Assembly (NCBI RefSeq): GCF_902168435.1
Contig: NZ_LR656169.1
Location: 186,001-250,000, forward strand
Direction of reading: 5' to 3'
DNA length: 64,000 nucleotides
Source of the DNA: Bacillus marasmi
Lineage (GTDB): Bacteria > Bacillota > Bacilli > Bacillales > Cytobacillaceae
Below the pieces are notes generated by a model. That model made no database searches and had not been told where the DNA came from. It saw only the letters and a list, made by a program, of their open reading frames with translations. This document shows, in pieces, positions 8,165-18,074 of this stretch. A program made the position numbers and the translations under genes. Positions within the stretch are counted from its first letter, which is position 1; every line of letters starts with the position of its first letter.

Positions 8165-9484
8165 TTATATTTTTACACTTGAGTTTAACGGTAAATCGAG
8201 TCTAACAAGATCTTGATAAGATTCCCGCTTAACAACTAAAGTTGCCTCTCCATTTTCGACAAACACAACCGGTGGACGTGGAATCCGATTATAGTTATTA
8301 GCCATGGAATACCCATATGCTCCTGTACAGAATACAGCCAATAAATCTTGGTTTGTTGTTTTAGGAAGCGGAAGATCCCAAATCAGCATATCCCCTGATT
8401 CACAACATTTACCCGCGATGCTCACAGTCTCTTCTGCTTGCTCCAACGGACGATTCGCCAAAACGGCTTCATATTTAGCCTGGTATAATGAAGGTCGAAT
8501 ATTGTCACTCATTCCGCCGTCAACAGCTAAATAATTTCGCACATTTGGAACTTCTTTTCGTGAACCTATTTTATATAGAGTCGTACCCGCATCACCAACT
8601 AGTGATCGGCCTGGTTCAATCCATATTTCTGGCATAGTCATTTTAAAAATATCCGCTTGAGTCTTTACTTCAGCAATGATTTTTTCCACGTATTGATGTG
8701 GTTCTAATGGTTCATCTTCATTTGTGTAGCGTATTCCGAAACCGCCGCCTAAGTTTAAAACCTGTGGGTTATACTGATGTTCATCGCGCCATTGAGCTAA
8801 TTTTTCAAATATCTTTTGCGCCGCCAAAATAAAACCGGTCGTTTCAAATATTTGCGACCCGATATGACAATGGATACCAAGCACATTTAGCCATTCCGAT
8901 TTCATTCCCTGCTTAAGCGCCGTTTCTGCTTGTCCATTTTGTAAATCAAAACCGAATTTAGAGTCCTCTTGGCCGGTTAAAATATAATCATGTGTGTGTG
9001 CTTCGATACCAGGTGTTACTCGGATTAATATATTTGCCTTCACTTTTTTCGCTGCACAAAGTTCTGCAAGCAAATCCAACTCATAAAAATTATCGACAAC
9101 AAAACAACCAATATTCGCATCGAGCGCCATATTAATCTCCTCAACGCTTTTATTGTTGCCGTGAAAATGGATTTTTTCAGGAGGGAATTCAGCACAGAGC
9201 GCTGTGTATAACTCTCCTCCAGATACTACATCAAGGGATAATCCCTCTTCTTTTGCCAGCTGCACCATTGCAACGGTAGAAAAGGCTTTACTCGCATATG
9301 CTACTTGTGCTGGAACATTGAGTTTGTCGAATGTTTTTTTAAAACCGCGTGCCCGTTTACGGATTAACTCCACATCATAAACATATAATGGTGTCCCGAA
9401 TTGTTGGGCTAAGTCAATCGTATCGATGCCGCCAATTTCCAAATGTCCTTTTTCGTTTATTTTCGTTGTTCCATGAAAGTACAT
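8165..9484 (-). CDS. lysA: Diaminopimelate decarboxylase
   Basis: PLP-dependent enzyme (fold type III) that decarboxylates meso-diaminopimelate to L-lysine, the last step of lysine synthesis. The 439-residue protein has the PLP lysine in VAYASKAFS (K66), glycine-rich GGGFG phosphate-binding loop, the CESGD active-site motif and GAYGYSMANNYN near the C-terminus. ATG 9484 is chosen because GGAGGG lies 6 nt upstream; an upstream in-frame start (9514) has no site. It follows the spoVA operon as in B. subtilis, after a hairpin at 9512-9547. I see no lysine riboswitch in front. Confidence 0.96.
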   Translation of the reverse strand: MYFHGTTKINEKGHLEIGGIDTIDLAQQFGTPLYVYDVELIRKRARGFKKTFDKLNVPAQVAYASKAFSTVAMVQLAKEEGLSLDVVSGGELYTALCAEFPPEKIHFHGNNKSVEEINMALDANIGCFVVDNFYELDLLAELCAAKKVKANILIRVTPGIEAHTHDYILTGQEDSKFGFDLQNGQAETALKQGMKSEWLNVLGIHCHIGSQIFETTGFILAAQKIFEKLAQWRDEHQYNPQVLNLGGGFGIRYTNEDEPLEPHQYVEKIIAEVKTQADIFKMTMPEIWIEPGRSLVGDAGTTLYKIGSRKEVPNVRNYLAVDGGMSDNIRPSLYQAKYEAVLANRPLEQAEETVSIAGKCCESGDMLIWDLPLPKTTNQDLLAVFCTGAYGYSMANNYNRIPRPPVVFVENGEATLVVKRESYQDLVRLDLPLNSSVKI

Positions 9485-9511
9485 CCTTTTCCCTCCAAAA
9501 CAATCTATAAG

Positions 9512-9547
9512 CAAATAGACAGTTCTGCTAGAGATACTGTCTATTTT
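9512..9547 (-). terminator. Hairpin between spoVAF and lysA
   Basis: AAATAGACAGT and ACTGTCTATTT form an 11-bp perfect stem with a 12-nt loop. The T-tract is short, so it may be a weak terminator or a processing site. Confidence 0.5.
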
Positions 9548-9605
9548 CCTCGAATTTAATTATACCAACTTTATCACAATTATCTGGCATCTGTAAATCT
9601 TTTTT

Positions 9606-11087
9606 CTAGGAGTTGGCTGGCTGCTTTTGACGATTTTTCGGATGGACAATGCTCGGTCGAATTTTGTCACCTGGCACGCTAGTTCGAATTAATATCTGCA
9701 AGGCCGCCCTTGGATTAAACGGCAAAAATGGCCATAAATATGGGGTTCTGAGTGAACGAATGCTTGTTAAAAATAGTAGATATACTGTTGTCCCAATAAC
9801 AAAACCCGGTGCATGGAAAATTGCAACAGCAATTAATAAAAGAAGCCGACCTATCTTATTGGCAATACTCAATTCATAACTTGGTGTCGTAAATGTCCCA
9901 ATTGTCGCAAGTGCAGCATACAGAATGACTTCTGGAACAAAAAGGCCAACATCAATTGCTATTTGACCGATTAATACCGCCGCTATTAAGCCCATTGCTG
10001 TTGAAAGTGGGGTCGGTGTATGGATCGCTGCTAGCCTTAAAAATTCTAGCCCGACATCAGCTAAGAAAAGCTGAACGACGATTGGGATATTCGTTTGTTC
10101 ATTTGGACCAATAAAAGCTAGTTTATCTGGTAAAAGATGAGGTTCAAGAACAAATAGAAACCACAAAGGTAATAGAAACAAGGAAATAAATACTCCTAAA
10201 AATCGAACCCACCGAACAAATGTCCCGACAGCTGGAGATTGACGAAACTCTTCCGCATGCTGCATATGGTGAAAATATGTAGTCGGTGTAATCATCACAC
10301 TTGGAGAGGTATCCACATATACAAGCACATGTCCTTCTAGTAAATGTGTAGCAGCTACGTCAGCCCGTTCTGTATATCTCACAAGCGGATAAGGGTTATA
10401 TCCTTGTCTCAGTAAAAACTCCTCCACGGCTTTATCTGCCATCGTGAGTCCATCAATTTTAATGGCTTCGATTTCTTTTTTGATGATCGAGACAAGATCA
10501 TCGTTTGCCACATCTTTAATATATGCGATGGCAATATCCGTTTTTGAGCGTTCGCCAACCTTAATGATTTCAAAGCGAAGTCGCTCGTCGCGGATTCTTC
10601 TTCTCGTTAATGCAGTGTTGACAACAATATTTTCAACGAATCCATCCCGTGACCCGCGGACCACTTTTTCAGTGTCAGGTTCCTGAGGAGTCCGACCTGG
10701 ATAGCTTCGGACATCTACCACGAGCGCCTTTTGTTCACCTTCAACCGTAACGACCATAAGCCCGCTTAACACTTGGTCCACCAATTCATCTAAAGATTCA
10801 ATCGGCTTAACCGATTGGTGCACGAGTTGATTCTCAATTGTTTCAAACAAATTGGACGACATCTTCTCGTGCTCATTAATTCGAATCAGTTGTTCCATCA
10901 ACTCGATAATAAAACCTGTGTCACATAGCCCATTCACGTAGTATAAATGAACTTTCTTTCTGACAAGCTTTAACTTTCGAACACCTAGATCAAAGCTCGT
11001 TCCTAAACCAATTCTTTCTTTAAAAAAGCTTTCAAGTTCATCAAGTGATTCGGGAATTGGAATCTTTTGCTTCGATTCGGTTGCCAT
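9606..11087 (-). CDS. spoVAF: Stage V sporulation protein AF (GerA-type membrane protein)
   Basis: Homologue of germinant-receptor A subunits, found in the spore inner membrane and associated with the SpoVA DPA channel. The 493-residue protein has a soluble N-terminal half ([20 protein letters not shown], then [20 protein letters not shown]) and a C-terminal half with five or so membrane helices, including the GerA-type stretch [24 protein letters not shown] 11087 has AGGAG 8 nt upstream. Its start lies inside the end of spoVAEA (47-bp overlap), so it is the last cistron of the spoVA operon. Confidence 0.92.
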   Translation of the reverse strand: MATESKQKIPIPESLDELESFFKERIGLGTSFDLGVRKLKLVRKKVHLYYVNGLCDTGFIIELMEQLIRINEHEKMSSNLFETIENQLVHQSVKPIESLDELVDQVLSGLMVVTVEGEQKALVVDVRSYPGRTPQEPDTEKVVRGSRDGFVENIVVNTALTRRRIRDERLRFEIIKVGERSKTDIAIAYIKDVANDDLVSIIKKEIEAIKIDGLTMADKAVEEFLLRQGYNPYPLVRYTERADVAATHLLEGHVLVYVDTSPSVMITPTTYFHHMQHAEEFRQSPAVGTFVRWVRFLGVFISLFLLPLWFLFVLEPHLLPDKLAFIGPNEQTNIPIVVQLFLADVGLEFLRLAAIHTPTPLSTAMGLIAAVLIGQIAIDVGLFVPEVILYAALATIGTFTTPSYELSIANKIGRLLLLIAVAIFHAPGFVIGTTVYLLFLTSIRSLRTPYLWPFLPFNPRAALQILIRTSVPGDKIRPSIVHPKNRQKQPANS

Positions 11088-11652
11088 AAAACCCACTCCT
11101 TTCCAAAATAATCTCAACCGCTTTCTTTGTAATTGGTGAGCCTCTTTCAAAATGGTCGTGTTGCGCCATTTTCCCTATATCACCTATTCCGACAATCACA
11201 GGAACATCTAACTGATCCAAGCAATAAACGGTGTCACCATTTATTCGTCCCATTTCAAGCTCAGCAATCCCGTATTTATCAACACCATAAGGAGTTAAAA
11301 CTCCTTCACGGTCAATACATACATCAACTTTAGTCCATTCTGTATCCCTCGTTTTAGCAGCAACGGCTACAACGCCTAACACTTGAATATCAGGATGTGT
11401 TGCCACATATTTTAAAGCTTCCTCTCCTGCCCCTTCACCAACGTAACCGCTATCATCGAACATAACAAAAACTGGATCATGAGGGGTTTTCTTAATCATC
11501 TTTATTATTTCTGGTCCTTTTATAGTAGACGGATTTCCATGCGACATTGAAATACATCTGCCTCCAATTTCTGCCGCCACCCCTTCTACCGACTTTCTCG
11601 CATAGTCATCCCCGTCCGTTATGATGATAACTCGTCGCCGCTGATTTTCCAT
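11041..11652 (-). CDS. spoVAEA: Stage V sporulation protein AE, soluble form
   Basis: Soluble SpoVA-operon protein of 203 residues, forespore expressed; exact role unknown. It begins [20 protein letters not shown] and carries family stretches [19 protein letters not shown] and [20 protein letters not shown]. It is preceded by spoVAB with a 24-bp gap and overlaps spoVAF by 47 bp. In B. subtilis spoVAC, spoVAD and spoVAEB lie between spoVAB and spoVAEA; here the gap holds nothing, so these three genes are cleanly absent from the operon. Confidence 0.9.
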   Translation of the reverse strand: MENQRRRVIIITDGDDYARKSVEGVAAEIGGRCISMSHGNPSTIKGPEIIKMIKKTPHDPVFVMFDDSGYVGEGAGEEALKYVATHPDIQVLGVVAVAAKTRDTEWTKVDVCIDREGVLTPYGVDKYGIAELEMGRINGDTVYCLDQLDVPVIVGIGDIGKMAQHDHFERGSPITKKAVEIILERSGFYGNRIEAKDSNSRIT

Positions 11653-11676
11653 ATTCTAGCCCTTCCTTTTCTAGCT

Positions 11677-12096
11677 TCAATTAACAAAATATATCCAATG
11701 AAACAATGAACCAAAAATTTTCCCAAGAACAATCGCCATCATCAACAGCTCAATTCGATCTTCGATACCGATTCGCTTTGCTAAAATGGGAAATACGTTT
11801 AATACTTCCGTTAATCCAGCTGCAAGCATTCCTACAAAGATTCCACCGGCCAAACCAAGTGCAATGATAAACACTGGAGACAGAACAAAGACGGGATCTC
11901 TCAGACTGCCAAAAGTTCCAACAACAGCACCGATTACAATGGCCCATTCATAATAACGAATCATTTTCATGGTTTTGGAAAGCTGAGTCAAACGAGGTAA
12001 AATGCCTAGTACGGTTAAAAATGCAACGAAACCAGCTCCAACGGCTAAACCTCCAGCAAGACTTAAAAACACGACAAAGATAATTTTAATAATCAT
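11677..12096 (-). CDS. spoVAB: Stage V sporulation protein AB
   Basis: Small integral membrane protein of 139 residues with about four hydrophobic helices, part of the spore SpoVA machinery. Family features are the N-terminal LAGGLAVGAGFVAFLTVLGILPRLTQL and the C-terminal LMMAIVLGKIFGSLFHWIYF segment. The ATG overlaps the end of spoVAA by 11 bp, indicating coupling. It is followed directly by spoVAEA rather than spoVAC. Confidence 0.9.
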   Translation of the reverse strand: MIIKIIFVVFLSLAGGLAVGAGFVAFLTVLGILPRLTQLSKTMKMIRYYEWAIVIGAVVGTFGSLRDPVFVLSPVFIIALGLAGGIFVGMLAAGLTEVLNVFPILAKRIGIEDRIELLMMAIVLGKIFGSLFHWIYFVN

Positions 12097-12706
12097 CGAT
12101 ATGTTTCATACTTTCCTTGTTTTCATGCATAATGACATATTGGTCTATATCCTGCTGATAATTAAACATTTCCACTTCTAGTGGACTTGGCTCCTCGTTG
12201 ATTCGTTTTCTAAAGAAATGATTAAAGAATAGGATCATACCAAGCCCTAACCCAATTGAATATGGGATTTGAAACAGGAGCGGCTTGATTTCCTTTTTTC
12301 CCGTGACCATTGTGTAAAGCTTTTGTTGTACGATTTGCATGCTGACATCCTCATGGAAATTCATAATTGTTAGCGCTGCTCCAAAGAATAATAAAAACCA
12401 AATCAATAAAAAGGCTGGCAATGAAAATTTTTTCTTTTTAAAAATAACCTCAACAATGGTTTGTGATGGTCCAATCATTTGCACCTCACAGCCTGGGTAA
12501 ACGTTTGTAATCCTTTTAATCACTTTCATACCATCAATAATGACAATGTTACGATCTTCATTTTTCACTTGATATATTTCAAGTGTTTTCAGCTTTTCCA
12601 ATACTTCATCATCAGCGATAATTAGCGCTATATCCTTTAAATAGACTTTATCTTCCTTTCGAACCTGACTGCGGTTCCGCATGCGAATGTAGATTGTTTG
12701 GTCCAT
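12086..12706 (-). CDS. spoVAA: Stage V sporulation protein AA
   Basis: First gene of the spoVA operon, 206 residues. The N-terminal half is a soluble domain (YIRMRNRSQVRKEDKVYLKD, then NVYPGCEVQMIGPSQTIVEV). Two membrane helices follow (about residues 95-117 and 145-165). ATG 12706 has GGGAAG 8 nt upstream; GTG 12715 is an in-frame alternative with poor spacing. It lies about 135 bp downstream of sigF. A sigma-G-like promoter is visible at 12744-12774. It overlaps spoVAB by 11 bp. Confidence 0.9.
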   Translation of the reverse strand: MDQTIYIRMRNRSQVRKEDKVYLKDIALIIADDEVLEKLKTLEIYQVKNEDRNIVIIDGMKVIKRITNVYPGCEVQMIGPSQTIVEVIFKKKKFSLPAFLLIWFLLFFGAALTIMNFHEDVSMQIVQQKLYTMVTGKKEIKPLLFQIPYSIGLGLGMILFFNHFFRKRINEEPSPLEVEMFNYQQDIDQYVIMHENKESMKHIDDY

Positions 12707-12743
12707 CCCATTCACTTCCCAAATTCAATGTTTTCTTAATAAG

Positions 12744-12774
12744 TAGTATTAGTTTGATAATTTTCTTTCATGAA
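12744..12774 (-). promoter_or_regulatory. Candidate sigma-G promoter of spoVA
   Basis: Minus strand AATACTA (12750-12744) matches a CATACTA-type -10 box in 6 of 7 positions. TTCATG about 18 bp upstream is a poor -35. Forespore expression is expected for spoVA. Weak by sequence alone. Confidence 0.4.
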
Positions 12775-12825
12775 GCCCAAATAATGGTGCATTTGTAAAA
12801 GCTGTGATTTCCGCTTTTTAGCACA

Positions 12826-12862
12826 AAAAAGACCGTACGGATTATTGATCCATACGGTCCTT
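12826..12862 (-). terminator. Terminator overlapping the sigF stop
   Basis: ACCGTATGGAT/AATCCGTACGGT stem followed by TTTTTTG on the minus strand. The left arm lies in the last codons of sigF. Confidence 0.75.
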
Positions 12863-13600
12863 CATTTGCTGCAGTATTTTTTTCTCAAGTCGCGAAACTT
12901 GGACCTGCGATATTCCAAGACGCACCGCAACTTCTGATTGCGTTTGATCCTTGTAATATCTTAGATACACAATTAATCTTTCCCGCTCATCTAAATCAAG
13001 GATGGCCTCTTTTAAGGCAATTTTATCGAACCATTTTTCCTCATTTCCATCATCGATTTGATCTAAAAGCGTAATCGGATCTCCATCATTCTCAAATACC
13101 GTTTCATGGATGGAAGTGGGTGTCCGACTAGCTTCTTGAGCCATGATGATATCCTCTGAAGATATCTCTAAAAATTCTGCCAGTTCACTTACTGTTGGAA
13201 TTCTTCCTAAAATCTTCGATAATTCATCCTTGGCCTTACGAATTTTATTGCCTAACTCCTTCAATGATCTGCTGACCTTTACCGTGCCATCATCACGAAT
13301 AAACCTTTGGATTTCTCCGATAATCATGGGGACAGCATATGTGGAGAATTTTACGTCATATGATAAATCAAATTTATCAACTGATTTCAATAATCCAATA
13401 CACCCGATTTGAAACAGATCATCCGGTTCATAGCCGCGATTAAGGAAACGCTGGACGACAGACCATACGAGCCGCAGGTTCTTTTCAACTATTAAATCAC
13501 GTGCTGCTTGATCTCCCGTTTGGCTTCGTTTTATTAATTCCTTTACTTCATGGTCCTTTAGGTAAATCTGCTTACTATTATTTTTTACCTCCACATCCAT
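12842..13600 (-). CDS. sigF: RNA polymerase sigma factor SigF (forespore)
   Basis: Sigma-70 family factor that starts the forespore programme; held inactive by SpoIIAB. The 252-residue protein has region 2 (LVWSVVQRFLNRGYEPDDLFQIGCIGL, then KFSTYAVPMIIGEIQRFIRD), a region 3 with RSLKELGNKIRKAK, and a region 4 helix-turn-helix (QSEVAVRLGISQVQVSRLEKKIL). ATG 13600 has AAGGAG 8 nt upstream; the upstream TTG 13606 is too close to that site. Third gene of spoIIAA-spoIIAB-sigF, 12 bp after spoIIAB. Confidence 0.97.
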   Translation of the reverse strand: MDVEVKNNSKQIYLKDHEVKELIKRSQTGDQAARDLIVEKNLRLVWSVVQRFLNRGYEPDDLFQIGCIGLLKSVDKFDLSYDVKFSTYAVPMIIGEIQRFIRDDGTVKVSRSLKELGNKIRKAKDELSKILGRIPTVSELAEFLEISSEDIIMAQEASRTPTSIHETVFENDGDPITLLDQIDDGNEEKWFDKIALKEAILDLDERERLIVYLRYYKDQTQSEVAVRLGISQVQVSRLEKKILQQMKDRMDQ

Positions 13601-13612
13601 AGGCAAGACTCC

Positions 13613-14053
13613 TTAATTGCATAGCATTTTATTTTGGGATAAATGCTTCTTTAACTTAACAATCGTTCCATTGCCTCTGTGCGAAGAAACCTCTACTTCA
13701 TCCATGAAGTTTTCCATAATGGTAAAACCCATACCGGACCTTTCAAATTCAGGTTTTGTTGTAAATAGAGGTTGCCTCGCTTCCTCCACATCAGCAATGC
13801 CGATTCCCTCATCTTTAATTTTCAATTCAACAAAACCATCGTCTAGTGTGACAGAAATATAAACAATTCCACTTGGATCATTGTTATAGCCATGAATAAT
13901 CGCATTCGTTACTGCTTCAGAAACGACTGTTTTAATTTCAGTCAATTCATCCATCGTAGGGTCAAGCTGAGCTATGAAAGCTGCCACAGTGACGCGTGCG
14001 AATGATTCATTTTGACTTAACGCACTAAATTGAAGCTCCATTTTATTTTTCAT
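13613..14053 (-). CDS. spoIIAB: Anti-sigma F factor SpoIIAB (serine kinase)
   Basis: GHKL-fold protein that binds sigma-F and phosphorylates SpoIIAA. The 146-residue sequence shows the N-box [16 protein letters not shown] (E46 catalytic base, N50 magnesium ligand), the G1 box [13 protein letters not shown], and the G2 region [15 protein letters not shown]. The start lies 3 bp after spoIIAA, and sigF follows 12 bp later, which preserves tight stoichiometry. Length and all boxes are normal. Confidence 0.97.
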   Translation of the reverse strand: MKNKMELQFSALSQNESFARVTVAAFIAQLDPTMDELTEIKTVVSEAVTNAIIHGYNNDPSGIVYISVTLDDGFVELKIKDEGIGIADVEEARQPLFTTKPEFERSGMGFTIMENFMDEVEVSSHRGNGTIVKLKKHLSQNKMLCN

Positions 14054-14056
14054 ATG

Positions 14057-14407
14057 TCAGGCTACCCCCAATCTTTGTAAAGCAAATTCTTCAGACTGCT
14101 CTAGCTTGATGATTTTAAATAAACCTGACATATCAAATAGTCTTTTTATCGCAGGAGAAATTGCGCATACTACCATTTCCCCATGGAGCTGCTTGATTTG
14201 TTTATATCTCCCTAAAATAACCCCTAGTCCTGAACTATCCATGAATGTCAGCTGTTCAAGGTTTAACACAATATGACGTATGTTCGATTCTTCAATTGCT
14301 TTGGATGCAAGTTGGCGAAGCTCTTCTGCGGTGTGGTGGTCTAACTCCCCATCTAACCGAATGCATAGTACATCATGCTTAATAACCATATCAATGTTTA
14401 GACTCAC
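14057..14407 (-). CDS. spoIIAA: Anti-anti-sigma factor SpoIIAA
   Basis: STAS-domain protein that releases sigma-F from SpoIIAB when dephosphorylated by SpoIIE. The 116 residues include the phosphorylation motif [14 protein letters not shown] with the target serine S58. Translation starts at GTG 14407, 9 nt after AAGGAGG. First gene of the operon; a very good sigma-H promoter lies at 14440-14469, the expected control. Confidence 0.97.
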   Translation of the reverse strand: MSLNIDMVIKHDVLCIRLDGELDHHTAEELRQLASKAIEESNIRHIVLNLEQLTFMDSSGLGVILGRYKQIKQLHGEMVVCAISPAIKRLFDMSGLFKIIKLEQSEEFALQRLGVA

Positions 14408-14439
14408 GATCCAATGCCTCCTTAATTGGTATAGTGAGT

Positions 14440-14469
14440 CAATTCGCTGCGGATAGAACGCTTTCCTTC
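14440..14469 (-). promoter_or_regulatory. Sigma-H promoter of spoIIAA-spoIIAB-sigF
   Basis: Minus strand GAAGGAAAG (14469-14461), a 12-bp spacer and AGCGAATTG (14448-14440) match RNAGGAWWW and RNNGAATWW with one deviation in each half. It lies about 33 bp before the spoIIAA start. B. subtilis spoIIA is transcribed by sigma-H and activated by Spo0A. Confidence 0.75.
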
Positions 14470-14529
14470 TTTACGGACAAAACTAGTGAGAATTCGCTAA
14501 AACTAGAAGTCATCTATGAGGTTTCGACG

Positions 14530-15708
14530 TCATTCACTCATTTTTGAAAACATTCCAAAGGAACGTTTATACAATTCCCACCAGGTTGCAGTTTTAATTG
14601 TTTCATTGGCAACCAAAGGACTTTCAGTTAACACCTTTCCTTTTGAGACTAGTTGTAAAGTTCCAATTTGATCACCTTTTGCAACTGGGGCTTTGATGTC
14701 TTTATTAATAACGATTTGTTTCTTGACATCTTTGATATCTTCGCCTTTTTTAGTTAACACGGAGATTGGCTCGCTTGTCACAACCCCTAATGTCTTTTTA
14801 TTCCCTTTACTTACCTTTGCCAAGGCAACAGCCATATTACGTTTGTAGATAGGATGTGTCTTATATTGGGCAAAGGCAAAATCTAGCATTTTGGAAACTT
14901 GGGCGTTACGGTCTTTTGAGGTCGGTGCTCCAAACACAACGGCTATGACGCGCATACCGTCCTTTTGTGCAGTCGCAGTGAGACAGTATTTTGCCTCCCC
15001 TGTGAATCCTGTTTTCAAGCCATCAACGCCCGGATAAAAACGAACGAGCTTATTGGTATTAACTAACCAGAATTTTTTATCGCTATCCTCACGTAAATAA
15101 GCTTCGTAAGTACCGGTGAATTTTGTGATGTCCTGATATTTCAGCAGTTCTTTTGCCATCATCGACATATCATGAGCTGTACTATAATGGTCCTCAGCTG
15201 GCAATCCAGTAGTATTTTTGAAGTGAGTATTTTTCAAGCCAAGTTCTTTCGCCTTTTCATTCATCATGTCAACAAAGCCTGATTCTGAACCAGCAATTCG
15301 TTCAGCCATCGCAACGCTAGCATCATTACCGGAACCAATTGCGATTCCTTTAAGCATTTGTTCTGTTGTCATTTCTTCGCCAGGCTCTAAGAAAATTTGC
15401 GAGCCTCCCATTGAAGCTGCATATTCACTAGTACGAATTTTCTCCTTCCAATCAAGCTTACCTTGGTCAATCGCTTCCATGATTAGCAGCATCGTCATGA
15501 TTTTTGTCATGCTGGCTGGAGGCAATTTTTCGTTACCATTCTTTTCGTATAAAATTGTTCCTGTATCTCTTTCAATTAAAATGGCAGATCTTGCATTATC
15601 CACAAGTTCTGAGCTTTTCTGCTGTTGTTCTTGTGCAGAAACTGAAGGTATTACTACTGTTAAACTAAGTAATATCGCTATTACTATTGATAAGTTGCGT
15701 TTCATCAT
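14530..15708 (-). CDS. dacF: D-alanyl-D-alanine carboxypeptidase DacF
   Basis: Forespore serine DD-carboxypeptidase (S11) acting on germ-cell wall and cortex. The roughly 392-residue protein has a signal peptide ending SVSAQ, the SxxK motif in PPASMTKIM, SGN in AIGSGNDASVAM and KTG in DGLKTGFTGEA, plus a C-terminal beta domain and amphipathic tail. GGGAGG precedes a run of three ATGs (15711, 15708, 15705); 15708 has 6-nt spacing and is used here. It sits between pdp and spoIIAA as in B. subtilis. No strong terminator separates it from spoIIAA, so readthrough into spoIIA is possible. Confidence 0.94.
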   Translation of the reverse strand: MMKRNLSIVIAILLSLTVVIPSVSAQEQQQKSSELVDNARSAILIERDTGTILYEKNGNEKLPPASMTKIMTMLLIMEAIDQGKLDWKEKIRTSEYAASMGGSQIFLEPGEEMTTEQMLKGIAIGSGNDASVAMAERIAGSESGFVDMMNEKAKELGLKNTHFKNTTGLPAEDHYSTAHDMSMMAKELLKYQDITKFTGTYEAYLREDSDKKFWLVNTNKLVRFYPGVDGLKTGFTGEAKYCLTATAQKDGMRVIAVVFGAPTSKDRNAQVSKMLDFAFAQYKTHPIYKRNMAVALAKVSKGNKKTLGVVTSEPISVLTKKGEDIKDVKKQIVINKDIKAPVAKGDQIGTLQLVSKGKVLTESPLVANETIKTATWWELYKRSFGMFSKMSE

Positions 15709-15832
15709 CATAAACCTCCCATTCTTGATAGATTTCATTTTTTACCAATATAGGAGTTTTTATACTAAAATTTACATTGTGTGGAAATATTTTCTTGCGG
15801 AATTTATTTGGAGATGGCTGAGTAGTATTTTT

Positions 15833-15880
15833 ATAAAAAAAAAAAAACGCCAAGCATCTCGTTATGAAATACTTGGCGCA
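15833..15880 (-). terminator. Strong terminator after pdp
   Basis: Minus strand CGCCAAG...CTTGGCG, extended by ATTTC/GAGAT pairs, followed by a run of 13 T. Confidence 0.85.
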
Positions 15881-15894
15881 TCTATGTATATCCA

Positions 15895-17199
15895 TTAATC
15901 TTTTATTTGCTCATATATAAGTGCCGGGGCTTTGACTCCGTGTTCGGAAAGCTTAATGTTTTCGTAAAGCATTTCCTTTACCTTATCTACATTTTCGCTA
16001 TTGCTGTATATCGTCACTAATGATTCGCCCTGCTCAACTTTGTCACCGATTTTCTTCCTCAGTACAAGTCCAACTGCTAAATCAATTACTGACTCCTTTG
16101 TTGCCCGACCAGCACCAAGAAGCATTGCTGCCGTACCAACTGCATCAGCCACGATTTCCTCTACATATCCTGATTCTTTAGCAGGCAATTCTATTTGATA
16201 AGCCGCCTGTGGGAGCTTAGTCGGATCGTCCACAACCGAACCGTCTCCACCTTGTGAATCAAGGAACTGCTTAAATTTAGCCAACGCCGAGCCATTCTGA
16301 ATGACTTCGGTTAATTTTTCACGGGCCTCTTCAAGTGATCCTGCCTTTTCTGCAAGATAGACCATATAGCTACCCAGCGTTAAACAAAGCTCCGTTAAAT
16401 CTTCAGGTCCCTCACCGCGAAGAGTATCAATTGCTTCCTTCACCTCAAGCGCATTGCCAATCGCAAAGCCTAATGGTTGACTCATGTCAGAAATAATTGC
16501 CATCGTTTTGCGACCAACATCATTTCCGATACCAACCATCGCATGTGCGAGCTTACGAGCATCATCAAGTGTCTTCATAAATGCCCCCGCTCCCGTTTTC
16601 ACATCGAGAACAATTGCATCAGCACCTGCGGCAATTTTTTTACTCATGATTGAACTGGCGATAAGCGGGATGCTATTGACAGTTGCCGTCACATCACGAA
16701 GCGCATATAGCTTTTTATCAGCGGGGGTTAAGTTTCCGCTTTGGCCGATAACTGCCAATTGGTTTTTATTAACCAACTCAATAAATTTTTCATTGTCAAT
16801 TTCGACATGGAAACCGCTAACCGCCTCCAGCTTATCAATCGTGCCACCCGTATGCCCTAAGCCTCTCCCGCTCATCTTCGCAACTGGAACTCCAACTGCC
16901 GCAACTAGCGGCCCAAGCACTAAAGTAGTCGTATCGCCCACACCGCCGGTTGAATGCTTATCAACCTTAATACCTTGTATAGCAGAAAGGTCAATTTGGT
17001 CACCGGATTGGACCATTGCCAACGTTAAATTAGCTCGCTCGGTATCTGACATGCCTTGAAAAAAAATCGCCATTGTCAATGCGCTCATTTGATAATCTGG
17101 AATCGCCCCATTCGTATATCCATCAATAATAAACTGAATTTCCTCATTTGTAAGTTCAAAGCCATCTCGTTTTTTTTCAATTAAGTCAACCATTCTCAT
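15895..17199 (-). CDS. pdp: Pyrimidine-nucleoside phosphorylase
   Basis: Splits uridine, deoxyuridine and thymidine to base and (deoxy)ribose-1-phosphate. The 434-residue protein carries the thymidine/pyrimidine phosphorylase signature [16 protein letters not shown] (about residues 111-126), [13 protein letters not shown] in the phosphate site, and the C-terminal alpha/beta domain ([19 protein letters not shown]). The ribosome site before ATG 17199 is weak. Last gene of a deoB-pupG-pdp salvage operon that ends in the terminator at 15833-15880. Confidence 0.96.
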   Translation of the reverse strand: MRMVDLIEKKRDGFELTNEEIQFIIDGYTNGAIPDYQMSALTMAIFFQGMSDTERANLTLAMVQSGDQIDLSAIQGIKVDKHSTGGVGDTTTLVLGPLVAAVGVPVAKMSGRGLGHTGGTIDKLEAVSGFHVEIDNEKFIELVNKNQLAVIGQSGNLTPADKKLYALRDVTATVNSIPLIASSIMSKKIAAGADAIVLDVKTGAGAFMKTLDDARKLAHAMVGIGNDVGRKTMAIISDMSQPLGFAIGNALEVKEAIDTLRGEGPEDLTELCLTLGSYMVYLAEKAGSLEEAREKLTEVIQNGSALAKFKQFLDSQGGDGSVVDDPTKLPQAAYQIELPAKESGYVEEIVADAVGTAAMLLGAGRATKESVIDLAVGLVLRKKIGDKVEQGESLVTIYSNSENVDKVKEMLYENIKLSEHGVKAPALIYEQIKD

Positions 17200-17243
17200 T
17201 TATCGAACACCACGTTTCTCAATATTAACCTAGAGCTTCTCAA

Positions 17244-18059
17244 TTAATAAGAAGCGATGATTGCTTTGATAAATTTGATAAAATTAGCCTTTACTTTTTC
17301 GGTTGTTTCGATGACTTCATCATGGGTAAGTGGCTGGTCTAAAATTCCGGCAGCCATATTAGATATGCAAGAAATGCCTAACACATTTAATCCAGCATGC
17401 CTGGCCACGATGACTTCTGGTACTGTGGACATGCCAACCGCATCTCCTCCTAAAATTCGAAGCATCCTAACTTCCGCAGGCGTTTCGTAGGAAGGGCCCG
17501 TATTGCCAACGTACACTCCTTCTTTGATTGATATATTCAACTGTTGAGCAATTTCCTTCGCTTTATCGCGCAATTGTCGACTGTACGATTCGGATAAATC
17601 AGGAAATCGCGGTCCAAGCTGTGCATCATTTTGGCCGATCAGTGGGTTAGAGCCCATATTATTTATATGATCGGAAATTAGCATTAAATCTCCAGGTTCA
17701 AAATTCTCATTAATACCACCAGCTGCATTGGTTACAATTAAACTTTCCACACCTAGGTGTTTCATCACTCGAACAGGAAAGGTAACCTTATCAAAGCTAT
17801 AGCCTTCGTAATAATGAAAACGCCCCTGCATTGCCACAACCTCAACACCATTTAACTTTCCGAAGACAAGTTGGCCTGCATGCCCTTCAACTGTAGAAAC
17901 TGGAAAATCAGGAATGGAATGGTATGGAATTTTAACAGCTGCTTCGATTTCATCCGCAAGTACACCTAATCCGGATCCCAATATTAAGCCAATTTTCGGC
18001 GCGTGTTGATATTTCTCTTGTAAAAATTGTGCCGCATTTTTGATTTGATCAAAATTCAT
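17244..18059 (-). CDS. pupG: Purine-nucleoside phosphorylase (trimeric, guanosine/inosine type)
   Basis: Phosphorolysis of guanosine, inosine and deoxy forms. The 271-residue protein has the family blocks [28 protein letters not shown] and [20 protein letters not shown], and the substrate-site stretch [23 protein letters not shown] 18059 with AGGGTGG upstream is preferred over GTG 18068. It lies 15 bp after deoB and about 45 bp before pdp. The resulting sugar phosphates feed DeoB, so the three genes form one salvage pathway. Confidence 0.96.
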   Translation of the reverse strand: MNFDQIKNAAQFLQEKYQHAPKIGLILGSGLGVLADEIEAAVKIPYHSIPDFPVSTVEGHAGQLVFGKLNGVEVVAMQGRFHYYEGYSFDKVTFPVRVMKHLGVESLIVTNAAGGINENFEPGDLMLISDHINNMGSNPLIGQNDAQLGPRFPDLSESYSRQLRDKAKEIAQQLNISIKEGVYVGNTGPSYETPAEVRMLRILGGDAVGMSTVPEVIVARHAGLNVLGISCISNMAAGILDQPLTHDEVIETTEKVKANFIKFIKAIIASY

Positions 18060-18074
18060 CGTCGCCACCCTATC

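Noticed and set aside
8165-9484. Lysine riboswitch for lysA
   Set aside because: The leader between spoVAF and lysA is about 120 bp and lacks lysine aptamer motifs; the riboswitch nearby lies downstream of lysA and is of the c-di-AMP type.
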